DNA of 45,012 nt from Hydrogenophilales bacterium (lineage in GTDB: Bacteria > Pseudomonadota > Gammaproteobacteria > Burkholderiales > Thiobacillaceae), in NCBI GenBank assembly GCA_024636775.1, contig JAGXGP010000128.1:1-45012 (forward strand), in the 5' to 3' direction. Numbering within the stretch: the first letter of the stretch is position 1; each line of letters starts with the position of its first letter. The notes beneath the pieces are model-generated. The model had not been told where the DNA came from. It made no database searches and saw only the letters and a program-made list of their open reading frames with translations. Shown piece by piece: positions 9,449 through 20,274 of this stretch. A program made the position numbers and the translations under genes.

Positions 9449-9901
9449 ATGGATCACTATGCAAAGTTTGGCGCGATGATCGCTACATCCACTATCGTGA
9501 TGCTGGTGTTGATGTATTTGAATACGTATCAGCTGGATCATGTGTTCTTTAGTGAGACGCGGGCTTACATGGCGTTGGTAATGGGTGCCTCCATGGCTAT
9601 CATCATGTTGGGCTTCATGAAGAAGATGTATGCCAATCGGAAGGCGAATATTGCTATCTTTATTTTTAGTGGCCTTGTGTTCGTGCTTGCGCTCTGGTTG
9701 GTCCGTAGTCAGGAAACGGTAGAAGATGTGTCCTGGATGAAGGCCATGATTCCGCACCATTCCATCGCCATTCTCACGAGTGAGCGTGCACATATTTCGG
9801 ATCCGCGAGTCAGAGCGCTTGCCGATAGCATCATCAAGGCCCAGCGTCAGGAAATTGATGAGATGAAAATGCTGATCAAGGACATTGAAGCCAGACAATA
9901 A
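9449..9901 (+). CDS. DUF305-domain membrane protein
   Basis: I chose ATG 9449 with a clear AAGGAG ribosome-binding site 5 nt upstream; the track GTG at 9446 is one codon earlier. The 150-residue protein has three hydrophobic segments in its first 95 residues (about 7-24, 36-54 and 66-84). The C-terminal part has MIPHHSIAILTSERA and a following helical stretch, the His-His pattern of DUF305 proteins, which are linked to metal handling. DUF305 genes often lie next to copper-resistance genes, but none is here. The function is not known. It ends before a strong bidirectional terminator. Confidence 0.75.
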   Translation: MDHYAKFGAMIATSTIVMLVLMYLNTYQLDHVFFSETRAYMALVMGASMAIIMLGFMKKMYANRKANIAIFIFSGLVFVLALWLVRSQETVEDVSWMKAMIPHHSIAILTSERAHISDPRVRALADSIIKAQRQEIDEMKMLIKDIEARQ

Positions 9902-9955
9902 GCTTCAGCATCGTGGGTCAGCAACTTGCCGCTGGTTAGTTCGTGCATCCGACAA

Positions 9956-9987
9956 TGAAAAATCCCCGCTTTAGCGGGGATTTTTCA
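9956..9987. terminator. bidirectional intrinsic terminator
   Basis: AAAAATCCCCGC-TTTA-GCGGGGATTTTT is a long perfect stem with A-tract and T-tract on both sides. It serves the DUF305 gene on the plus strand and the cold-shock gene on the minus strand. Confidence 0.93.
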
Positions 9988-10000
9988 TTCAGCTCGACAA

Positions 10001-10207
10001 TCAGGCTTGCGGCTGGATGGCTGAAGCTTGCTTGCCTTTTGGCCCCTGGCTGACTTCGAACGTGACTTTCTGGCCTTCTTTCAGTGTTTTGAAGCCGTCG
10101 CTTTGTATAGCGGAGAAATGTGCGAACACATCCTCGCCGCCGTCATCAGGCGTAATGAAACCAAAACCCTTGGCGTCGCTGAACCACTTGACAGTACCTG
10201 TTGCCAT
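10001..10207 (-). CDS. cold-shock domain protein
   Basis: The 68-residue OB-fold protein binds single-stranded RNA/DNA. RNP1 is KGFGFI (residues about 14-19) and RNP2 is DVFAHFSAI (about 26-34). Length is typical for CspA-family proteins. The start has a very strong GAGGAGGAAG ribosome-binding site. The minus-strand region upstream (10208-10440) is long and AT-rich toward its far end, as expected for the long structured leader of csp mRNAs, but I could not place the promoter. Which paralogue this is cannot be told from the window. Confidence 0.95.
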   Translation of the reverse strand: MATGTVKWFSDAKGFGFITPDDGGEDVFAHFSAIQSDGFKTLKEGQKVTFEVSQGPKGKQASAIQPQA

Positions 10208-10553
10208 TCAAACTTCCTCCTCGGTGTGACAGTAAACATCACCGTGTCTAACCAAACCACGATGGCGGCGACGTGACGGCTTGGTTTCTTTGGCCGTCGG
10301 CCTGAATTCAAGCGCGCTACCCGGTCGTGCCCTGCGGTAATGCCAAGCCTGTAAGGATCTTGAAACCAAACTTTTTGCTTTTTACTACTGCGTTCGAATT
10401 TTTACAAGTATAAACCGATAAAAAACAAAGGCCTTTGCAGGATTGATGTTTACTTTTAACGTACCGGAAAATGGCGTACCGCGCAGGTTCGTCTTGTGCG
10501 GTCAAGCGCCAGGGCGGCGGCGACGCTAGGACGGATGCGGTAGCATGCGGTCC
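10208..10553. other. intergenic region between csp and earP
   Basis: This 346-nt stretch separates divergent csp and earP. It holds the csp ribosome-binding site next to 10207 and an AT-rich block at about 10365-10460 that may contain promoters. I see no convincing ORF, RNA gene or large repeat. Confidence 0.5.
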
Positions 10554-11699
10554 ATGCGCATCACCTGGGACATTTTCTGCAACGTCATCGACAATTACGG
10601 TGACGTTGGCATTGCCTGGCGGTTGGCGCGCGGGCTGGTCAAGGAACATGACCTCGCCGTTCGCTTATGGGTTGATGACCTGCAGGCGTTCCAGCACATT
10701 TGGCCGGCTGTTGCGGTCGATGCGGATCAGCAGGTTTGCGAAGGAGTGAGGGTCTGTGCGTGGTGCACGCCGTTCGTCACAACCGAGCCGGCGCAAGTCG
10801 TGATCGAGGCGTTTGGCTGTGCCTTGCCGGAATCCTATTTGACGGCGATGAGCGAGCGCGCACCCGCGCCTGTCTGGATCAATCTTGAATACTTGAGTGC
10901 CGAAGCCTGGGTGGCAGGGCATCACCGGCTGCCGTCGCCCCATCCGCGATTGCCGCTGACCAAATACTTTTTCTTTCCCGGCTACACGCCGGATACCGGC
11001 GGCTTGCTGGTCGAGAACGACTTGGCCGACAAGCGTGCGACGTTTCTCGATACGCATCTGCCCGCATTCTGGCGCCAGTTTGGTCTGGAACCACCCGCGA
11101 CAGACGAATTGCGGGTGTCGCTGTTTGCCTATGAAAACCCTGCGTTGCCTGCCTTGCTCGATGCTTGGGCAGCTGATGCCCGACCCGTCACTTGTCTGGT
11201 GCCAGTAGGTCGGGTGATTCCGCAATTGGCAGCCTGGCTGGAAGTTTCCGATTTAAAGGCGGGCGAAGTGCACCAGCGCGGAGCCTTGCAGTTGCGGATC
11301 GTGCCGTTCACCGATCAGGATGCGTATGACCACTTGCTGTGGGCGTGCCATCTGAATTTCGTGCGTGGTGAGGATTCCTGCGTACGGGCGCAATGGGCGG
11401 CGCGCCCGATGGTGTGGCAGGCCTATCCGCAAGATGAGCAGGCACACTGGGAAAAACTGGACGCATTTCTGACGCGCTATACAGCGGACATGGATGGCGT
11501 CTCGGCAGACGCGGTGAGTGCGCTGTGGCGACACTGGAATGGTATGGGCGATGCGGCTGAAATGGCCAGGTGCTGGGCCAACTGGCGTGCCAGGCAGACC
11601 GCAATTGAGCAGTATGCAGCTGCGTGGTGTGACCGCCTCAGGCTGGCAGGGCGGCTGACCGACAAGCTGGTGGAATTTGCCGAAAACAAGTTAAAATAG
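10554..11699 (+). CDS. earP: EF-P arginine rhamnosyltransferase
   Basis: EarP transfers rhamnose from dTDP-rhamnose to Arg32 of elongation factor P. The 381-residue protein begins MRITWDIFCNVIDNYGDVG, matching the conserved EarP opening with the catalytic Asp in NYGD. The donor-binding region includes FVRGEDSCVRAQWAARP with the conserved Glu-Asp pair. I chose ATG 10554 over ATG 10545 because family members start close to WDIFC; neither has a strong ribosome-binding site. It is directly followed by efp, the usual arrangement in EarP-containing beta- and gammaproteobacteria. Confidence 0.95.
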   Translation: MRITWDIFCNVIDNYGDVGIAWRLARGLVKEHDLAVRLWVDDLQAFQHIWPAVAVDADQQVCEGVRVCAWCTPFVTTEPAQVVIEAFGCALPESYLTAMSERAPAPVWINLEYLSAEAWVAGHHRLPSPHPRLPLTKYFFFPGYTPDTGGLLVENDLADKRATFLDTHLPAFWRQFGLEPPATDELRVSLFAYENPALPALLDAWAADARPVTCLVPVGRVIPQLAAWLEVSDLKAGEVHQRGALQLRIVPFTDQDAYDHLLWACHLNFVRGEDSCVRAQWAARPMVWQAYPQDEQAHWEKLDAFLTRYTADMDGVSADAVSALWRHWNGMGDAAEMARCWANWRARQTAIEQYAAAWCDRLRLAGRLTDKLVEFAENKLK

Positions 11700-11743
11700 C
11701 GAGCTTTCTCAACCTCTTAGCGCTCCAGTAGCAGGAAACATCC

Positions 11744-12304
11744 ATGAAAATCGCACAGGAACTCCGCGCCGGCAACGTCGTGATGGTCGGTCAAGACCCA
11801 ATGGTGGTAGTCAGAGCCGAATTCTCGAAATCCGGCCGCAACTCATCCGTCGTCAAGATGAAACTCAAGAACCTGCTCAATGGTTCCGGTACCGAAACGG
11901 TTTATCGCGCCGACGATAAATTCGAAATGGTGTCGCTGGATCGCAAGGACTGTACTTATTCCTACTTCGCCGATCCGCTGTATGTGTTCATGGATACGGA
12001 CTACAACCAGTATGAAATCGAAGCCGACAACCTCGGCGATGCGCTGAACTACCTGGACGATGGCATGCCGCTGGAAGTGGTGTTCTACGACGGCAAGGCA
12101 ATTTCAGTCGAAATGCCAACCACCGTAGTCCGCGAAGTTGAATACACCGAGCCCGCAGTGCGTGGCGATACTTCAGGCAAAGTCATGAAGCCTGCCCGCA
12201 TCAAGCCCACCGGATACGAACTGCCCGTGGCTGCATTCGTGGATATCGGCGACATGATCGAAATCGACACCCGAACCAACGAATTCAAGCGTCGCGCAAA
12301 CTAA
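11744..12304 (+). CDS. efp: elongation factor P, Arg32 type
   Basis: EF-P binds the ribosomal E site and relieves stalling at polyproline. The 186-residue protein has the three-domain layout and normal length. The tip loop reads [10 protein letters not shown], placing Arg at position 32 where EpmA-type organisms have Lys. That is the residue modified by EarP, encoded directly upstream, so enzyme and substrate agree. The 44-nt gap from earP includes GTTAAAATAGCG over the earP stop, which could be a -10 region for extra efp transcription. Confidence 0.97.
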   Translation: MKIAQELRAGNVVMVGQDPMVVVRAEFSKSGRNSSVVKMKLKNLLNGSGTETVYRADDKFEMVSLDRKDCTYSYFADPLYVFMDTDYNQYEIEADNLGDALNYLDDGMPLEVVFYDGKAISVEMPTTVVREVEYTEPAVRGDTSGKVMKPARIKPTGYELPVAAFVDIGDMIEIDTRTNEFKRRAN

Positions 12305-12339
12305 TTCCGTCCCGCATTGAAACCGATACTTTGTCGGCT

Positions 12340-12465
12340 GCGCCTTACCCGCAAGGGGTAGGCCGTGGTTGTAAAGATGCTAAAGCATCAACATCCTCGC
12401 TCTGCCGTGCTACAGCACTGTCTTCGGCTTGCCTTCGCGCCTCGGTTCCAATGCGAACCGGAATA
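12340..12465. repeat. hairpin-rich intergenic sequence, possible dispersed repeat
   Basis: Within about 125 nt there are three perfect short inverted repeats: GATGCT-AA-AGCATC at 12376-12389, GTGCT-AC-AGCAC at 12407-12418 and CGGTTC-CAATGC-GAACCG at 12443-12460. A partial one (CCTTACCC with GGGGTAGG) lies at the left. No ORF explains it. Such clusters often belong to genome-wide short repeats, but a second copy is not present in this window. Confidence 0.4.
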
Positions 12466-12484
12466 GCATCCCATTAATTCAAAC

Positions 12485-12515
12485 AAAAGGCAGCTTCGGC
12501 TGCCTTTTGTTTTTT
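12485..12515 (+). terminator. intrinsic terminator after efp
   Basis: AAAAGGCAGC-TTCG-GCTGCCTTTT followed by GTTTTTT: a 10-bp stem with a stable UUCG loop and a T-tract on the plus strand. Confidence 0.93.
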
Positions 12516-12567
12516 GGTCGGCCGCTGACGGCGTTAAAATAGCGCTTAGATTTTTCGTTACCCGCTC

Positions 12568-16005
<3,438 letters not shown>

Positions 16006-16062
16006 AGCCTGTGGCGCCAGCGATACACAATGCGCAATCAGGCATTTATTTGTAAGAATGTG

Positions 16063-16091
16063 TTGACAGGTATAACGTTATATTAGAAAAT
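16063..16091 (+). promoter_or_regulatory. candidate promoter for a small RNA
   Basis: A consensus TTGACA at 16063-16068 is followed 17 nt later by GAAAAT (4/6 match). The spacer contains the perfect palindrome TATAACGTTATA (16071-16082), and TTATAACG recurs at 16094-16101, as expected for a regulator site over a promoter. The block is far more AT-rich than its surroundings. Confidence 0.5.
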
Positions 16092-16097
16092 ACTTAT

Positions 16098-16195
16098 AAC
16101 GCTGATGTTGCCGCAACGGCCGTCAGTGTTGTCTCCTCCAATCCTCCCTCCAAGGTGGATACTCAGCCCGACTCAAAAGAGTCGGGCATTTTTTT
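16098..16195 (+). ncRNA. candidate CU-rich small RNA
   Basis: Between dnaE and acyP there is no ORF, but a promoter-like block (16063-16091) precedes a perfect rho-independent terminator (16166-16195), which defines a transcript of about 100 nt. The 5' part can fold (CTGA...TCAG enclosing GCCG-CAA-CGGC). The middle is single-stranded and carries CTCCTCC and CCTCCCTCC, which complement Shine-Dalgarno sequences, as in anti-SD regulatory RNAs such as cuckoo/CcsR-type RNAs. It could instead be only the dnaE 3' end with its terminator. I could not match it to a known RNA family. Confidence 0.4.
16166..16195 (+). terminator. intrinsic terminator
   Basis: GCCCGACTC-AAAA-GAGTCGGGC followed by ATTTTTTT is a 9-bp perfect stem with a T-tract on the plus strand. 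It ends dnaE and/or the candidate small RNA. Confidence 0.93.
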
Positions 16196-16235
16196 GTCCG
16201 GCGTTCCTGTTCGGCGCAAAGCTGACCGGAGACGG

Positions 16236-16505
16236 TTAGCCTGCGCGTTTTTCAAAATGGTTGAATTGACCCTGTGCCTCACCGACGATGACGCGCTCGA
16301 CCTGTGCCATGGGTGGGCCGGTTTTCGTCCAAGCGAGCAGCGCGTTCACGGCCTCGGTTGAACCTTGAATTACCGCTTCGACCGAGCCATCGGGTCGATT
16401 GCACACCCACCCGGTGACACCCAGGCGCTCAGCCTCCTGCCGCATCGATTCGCGAAACCACACGCCCTGCACCCGGCCCAGAATCTGCAGGTGGAGGGTT
16501 TGCAT
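16236..16505 (-). CDS. acyP: acylphosphatase
   Basis: The 89-residue enzyme hydrolyses carboxyl-phosphate bonds of acylphosphates. Motif 1 [12 protein letters not shown] has the phosphate-binding Arg, and motif 2 [17 protein letters not shown] has the catalytic Asn. Length and start are standard for the family. It begins 7 nt after the metG stop on the minus strand and is probably transcribed with metG. It converges with dnaE and the candidate small RNA. Confidence 0.94.
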   Translation of the reverse strand: MQTLHLQILGRVQGVWFRESMRQEAERLGVTGWVCNRPDGSVEAVIQGSTEAVNALLAWTKTGPPMAQVERVIVGEAQGQFNHFEKRAG

Positions 16506-16512
16506 GGCCGAT

Positions 16513-18570
16513 TTACTTTACCTTCATGCCGGCTTGCGCGCCGTGATCCGGCGACAGGATGAAGAGACCGGGTTCGCTGCCGGAGGCCGCCAGCACCATG
16601 CCTTCGCTCATGCCGAACTTCATCTTGCGTGGCGCCAGGTTGGCGACCATCACGGTGTAACGGTCGATCAGGGCTTCGGGTGCGTAGGCTGACTTGATCC
16701 CGGCAAACACCTGGCGTGTGCCGAGGTCGCCGAGATCGAGCGTCAGGCGCAACAGCTTGTCTGCGCCTTCGATATGTTCGGCGTTGGCGATACGCGCAAT
16801 CCGGAGGTCGATCTTGTTGAAGTCATCAATGCTGATGGTGTCGGCTGCCGGAAGGATCGCGTTGACCTGAGCCTCGGCATGGCGAGCCGGAGCCGGTGCA
16901 GAGACCACGGGAGGCGTGGTGGCCGCGAGGTTGTCCTTGTTGGCGTCTACCATGGCGTCGATGGATTTGGGGTCAATACGTGTCATGAGATGGCTGTACT
17001 CGTTGATGGTGTGACGGATGAACAGGCTCTGCGCGTCGTCCCAGGTCAGGGGGTCAATATTGAGGAAGGCTTCGACCTGTTCTGCAAGTTTAGGCAGCAC
17101 AGGCTTCAGGTACAAGGTCAGCAAGCGGAAGCAATTCAGTGCAACCGTGCAAACCTCGTGCAGGCGATATACCGCTTCGTCTTTCTTCGCCAGTTCCCAG
17201 GGTTTTTCGTCGGCCACGTACTGGTTGGCGCGGTCGGCCAGCGCCATAATTTCGCGCAGGGCCTTGGCAAAGTCGCGTGATTCGTAATGTGCGGCGATCG
17301 AGCTGGCAGCGGCCTGGAATTCGCCGATGAGCTCAAGATTGGCGACGCCATCGGCCAGCTTGCCGTCGAATTTCTTGTGGATGAAGCCGGCGGTGCGGCT
17401 GGCGATGTTGATGAACTTGCCGACCAGATCCGAGTTCACTCGAGCCACGAAATCCTCGAGGTTCAGATCGATGTCTTCCATTGTGCCGTTGAGCTTGGCG
17501 GCGTAGTAGTAACGCAGCCATTCGGGGTTCAGGCCTTGTGCCAGATAGCTGTCGGCGGTGATGAAGGTGCCGCGCGACTTCGACATCTTCTGCCCGTTTA
17601 CCGTCAGAAAACCGTGCGCGTAAACAGCGGTCGGCAGGCGGTGGCCGGAATACTTCAGCATCGCCGGCCAGAACAGGGCGTGGAAATAGAGGATGTCCTT
17701 GCCGATGAAATGCACCAGCTCGGTTTTGGACTCGGGGCCCCACCAGGCGTCGAAGTCGAGGCCGTTGTCTTTGGCGTATTTGGCAAAGCTCGCCATGTAG
17801 CCCACCGGCGCATCCAGCCACACATAGAAATACTTGCCCGGCGCACCGGGGATCTCGAAACCGAAGTAAGGCGAATCACGGCTGATGTCCCAGTTGTTCA
17901 GACCCGAAGCAAACCATTCCTGCATCTTGTTGGAGGCTTCGGACTGCAGTGCGCCCGAGGTCGTCCATTCGCGCAGAAAGGTTTCACAGGCGCCAAGCTT
18001 GAAGAAGTAGTGCTCGGAATCCTTGTGTACCGGCGTCGCACCGGATACAGCCGATACCGGATTTTTCAACTCAGTCGGGCTGTAGGTCGCGCCACAGACT
18101 TCGCAGTTGTCGCCGTACTGATCCAACGCCCCGCACTTGGGGCACTCGCCCTTGATGAAACGATCCGGCAGGAACATGTTTTTGACTGGGTCGTACAGCT
18201 GCGCGATGGTCTTGACGTCGATAAGACCGGCTTCCTGCAGACGCAGGTAAATCTTGGAAGCCAGCTCGCGGTTCTCGTCCGAATGCGTCGAATAGTAATG
18301 ATCGAAGTCAATGTTGAAACCGGCAAAGTCACGCGTGTGTTCGTCCCACACCCGGTCGATCAGGGTTTCTGGCGTGATGCCTTCCTTTTCCGCACGCAGC
18401 ATGATCGCTGTGCCGTGGGTGTCGTCGGCGCACATGTAGCGGCAGTCGTGGCCATGCATTTTCTGGAAGCGCACCCAGATATCGGTCTGGATGTATTCAA
18501 CCAGATGGCCAAGGTGAATGCTGCCGTTGGCGTAGGGCAGGGCGGAGGTGACGAGGATTTGGCGGGACAT
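16513..18570 (-). CDS. metG: methionyl-tRNA synthetase
   Basis: The synthetase of 685 residues starts at ATG 18570 ([16 protein letters not shown]); the track adds 14 unlikely upstream residues. The HIGH motif is [11 protein letters not shown] and the KMSKS motif is [10 protein letters not shown]. The zinc knuckle [18 protein letters not shown] has four cysteines, and a C-terminal tRNA-binding domain follows ([20 protein letters not shown]), giving the long dimeric form. It charges tRNA-Met in the cytoplasm. acyP follows 7 nt downstream. The 447-codon ORF on the plus strand at 17287-18630 is a shadow. Confidence 0.98.
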   Translation of the reverse strand: MSRQILVTSALPYANGSIHLGHLVEYIQTDIWVRFQKMHGHDCRYMCADDTHGTAIMLRAEKEGITPETLIDRVWDEHTRDFAGFNIDFDHYYSTHSDENRELASKIYLRLQEAGLIDVKTIAQLYDPVKNMFLPDRFIKGECPKCGALDQYGDNCEVCGATYSPTELKNPVSAVSGATPVHKDSEHYFFKLGACETFLREWTTSGALQSEASNKMQEWFASGLNNWDISRDSPYFGFEIPGAPGKYFYVWLDAPVGYMASFAKYAKDNGLDFDAWWGPESKTELVHFIGKDILYFHALFWPAMLKYSGHRLPTAVYAHGFLTVNGQKMSKSRGTFITADSYLAQGLNPEWLRYYYAAKLNGTMEDIDLNLEDFVARVNSDLVGKFINIASRTAGFIHKKFDGKLADGVANLELIGEFQAAASSIAAHYESRDFAKALREIMALADRANQYVADEKPWELAKKDEAVYRLHEVCTVALNCFRLLTLYLKPVLPKLAEQVEAFLNIDPLTWDDAQSLFIRHTINEYSHLMTRIDPKSIDAMVDANKDNLAATTPPVVSAPAPARHAEAQVNAILPAADTISIDDFNKIDLRIARIANAEHIEGADKLLRLTLDLGDLGTRQVFAGIKSAYAPEALIDRYTVMVANLAPRKMKFGMSEGMVLAASGSEPGLFILSPDHGAQAGMKVK

Positions 18571-18654
18571 GGAAACAGCGGGGATTACCCAGTGGGCGCA
18601 GGAAGCCGCCATTTTACCCGAAGGGCATGAATACCCGTGGCGCTTAAATAACGG

Positions 18655-19257
18655 TTAGAAGCGCGAGCCGGGCAGCTTCAAAAACTCAATTTCATCGTCG
18701 GTCGAAGGCCGCCTCAGTATCGCGTTGCGATGCGGAAAACGCCCGAAGCGCGCCACCACGTCCCGATGCTGCCGCGCATAGTTCAAAAAGTCATCGAAGA
18801 TTGCACGTTCTTCAATCGCGGCTTCGTCTGCCAGTTTCTCGTACAGCGCAACCGATAACTCCTGCATTTCATTCGATTCGGCGTGTTCCAGTGGCAGATA
18901 CAGAAACACGCGTTCGATCGGTGTCAGATGCTGCTCATCGCCGGCTTTCAGCGCAGCCAGACTCAAGGCCAGGGCCTGCGGGTCGGTGGCAAATGCCTGC
19001 GACTGATCGCGATGGATGTGATGTGGAAACTGATCGAACACGATTACCAAAGCCAGCCGGCCGCGGGGGGTGTCGGCCCAGTGATCAAGTTTCCCTGCTG
19101 TTGCCTCAACCAGGGTGTCGGCAAACTGGTCGACTACAGCCTGATCATTGGCCGCCGATTTTGCGAACCACAGCTTGCGCTGCCGGCCGACGATTTCAGT
19201 TGCAGAACCGGATGGACCGAACCAGAAGTCGAGTACGTTTTCAGGTTGAGTCATCAT
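18655..19257 (-). CDS. DUF924 family protein
   Basis: The 200-residue protein begins with VLDFWFGPSG and contains VIVFDQFPHHIHR and VARFGRFPHRNAILRR, the conserved blocks of the DUF924 family. It is probably all alpha-helical and cytoplasmic; no signal peptide is visible. The function of the family is unknown. Two adjacent ATG codons (19257, 19254) could start it. It is the last ordinary chromosomal gene before the accessory island. The 226-nt gap to the next gene shows nothing recognisable. Confidence 0.85.
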   Translation of the reverse strand: MMTQPENVLDFWFGPSGSATEIVGRQRKLWFAKSAANDQAVVDQFADTLVEATAGKLDHWADTPRGRLALVIVFDQFPHHIHRDQSQAFATDPQALALSLAALKAGDEQHLTPIERVFLYLPLEHAESNEMQELSVALYEKLADEAAIEERAIFDDFLNYARQHRDVVARFGRFPHRNAILRRPSTDDEIEFLKLPGSRF

Positions 19258-19483
19258 ACGTAGCAGATTGGGCCAGAGTTGTGCTGTCTTCGTGACTTGT
19301 TATTCTAATGGTCGCACTCACCCATGTACGGAAGTTCAAACTTAGTAGCACGACATGTCTCATGTTCGGCCTAAGCCGTCATACAGATTTCTCTTAATCA
19401 GTCGTTCAACACTCGCCTTTAGCCGACCGCATATGGCGGATCCTGAAGAATGTAGTGAAATGTGGGTTGGCTGTAAGGCATTT

Positions 19484-20107
19484 TTATGCGCCACTGCCAG
19501 CAAATTTTTTCCAGTCTTCATTTTCAACAAGTGTTGACCTGTATATTTTCAGTGACTTACAGCCTTCAATTGTTTTAAGCGTCTTTTTGACATGATCCAC
19601 GACTGAAGCTGGTAGCCACGGGCTTAACGTAATGCGCCTCACTGCTTCTATTGGTAAGGTCACTCGGAAAGTTGGCGCACCTTTCGTATTGGTGCCATAG
19701 AAGAGCCTAAACTCCTTTTCATCAACAAATGCGTAACGTTTCAAAAAAGGGAGGTCAGACTGTAATGGCGCACATCTCCTAAGAGCTTCTATTGTTTTGT
19801 ACTGCACTTCTTCTGCGCGCAATCCAGGTATCGAATTTGCAGCTGCAATTAGCTGACTCTTATCGAACTCTATGCATGCACCGCCGCTTCCATGGGAAAA
19901 AACTCTCCAATGATGGTAGGTTTCCGGTGCCTCAGCGAGGCAAAGAGCGTAAGTGCTAAGAAAATTATTTGCGCGGGCGAACTGATCTATGTAGTAGGAA
20001 TCATTTCTATCGTCCCAGGAAGCAGGGTTTAATAAGACAAGTTCCTTCGATTGCAAGAAGTCGATTAAATAGGGAAGTTCGGTATATCGGCGAAGGGATG
20101 ATTCCAT
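19484..20107 (-). CDS. DUF2971 domain protein
   Basis: The 207-residue protein opens with SLRRYTELPYLIDFLQSK, then LLNPASWDDRNDSYYIDQF and TYHHWRVFSHGSGGACIEFD, matching the DUF2971 family. There is no signal peptide or membrane segment. The family has no established biochemical role; members are frequent in variable and defence-rich regions, which is general knowledge. It diverges from the large Mrr-NACHT gene with a 160-nt spacer, and both have more AT-rich codons than the flanking housekeeping genes, suggesting they arrived together. It may be a partner, regulator or unrelated passenger. Confidence 0.75.
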   Translation of the reverse strand: MESSLRRYTELPYLIDFLQSKELVLLNPASWDDRNDSYYIDQFARANNFLSTYALCLAEAPETYHHWRVFSHGSGGACIEFDKSQLIAAANSIPGLRAEEVQYKTIEALRRCAPLQSDLPFLKRYAFVDEKEFRLFYGTNTKGAPTFRVTLPIEAVRRITLSPWLPASVVDHVKKTLKTIEGCKSLKIYRSTLVENEDWKKFAGSGA

Positions 20108-20274
20108 GGCTAGATCTCAGTTTCTGCGTAGCGCATAACGTCTAAGTGGAGGTTTGGGGGGATTAAGTCGAAAGTCTCACGGCCGGCCGTAACTGTTATT
20201 CGCAGTTCGCCAGTCATCGTAGGCATGTATATCTGCTTATCGCGACTGTATGCTCCTAGAAAACCCTATTGGCC

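Noticed and set aside
9247-9552. 101-codon ORF before and over the DUF305 gene
   Set aside because: It has no ribosome-binding site or family features and overlaps a better-supported gene with AAGGAG.
11690-12544. shared GTTAAAATAGCG before efp and dnaE as a common regulator site
   Set aside because: The two copies (11690-11701, 12533-12544) are best explained as similar -10 regions; no matching -35 or dyad supports a specific regulator.
17287-18630. 447-codon plus-strand ORF opposite metG
   Set aside because: It mirrors the metG coding sequence; no start signal or domain is visible.
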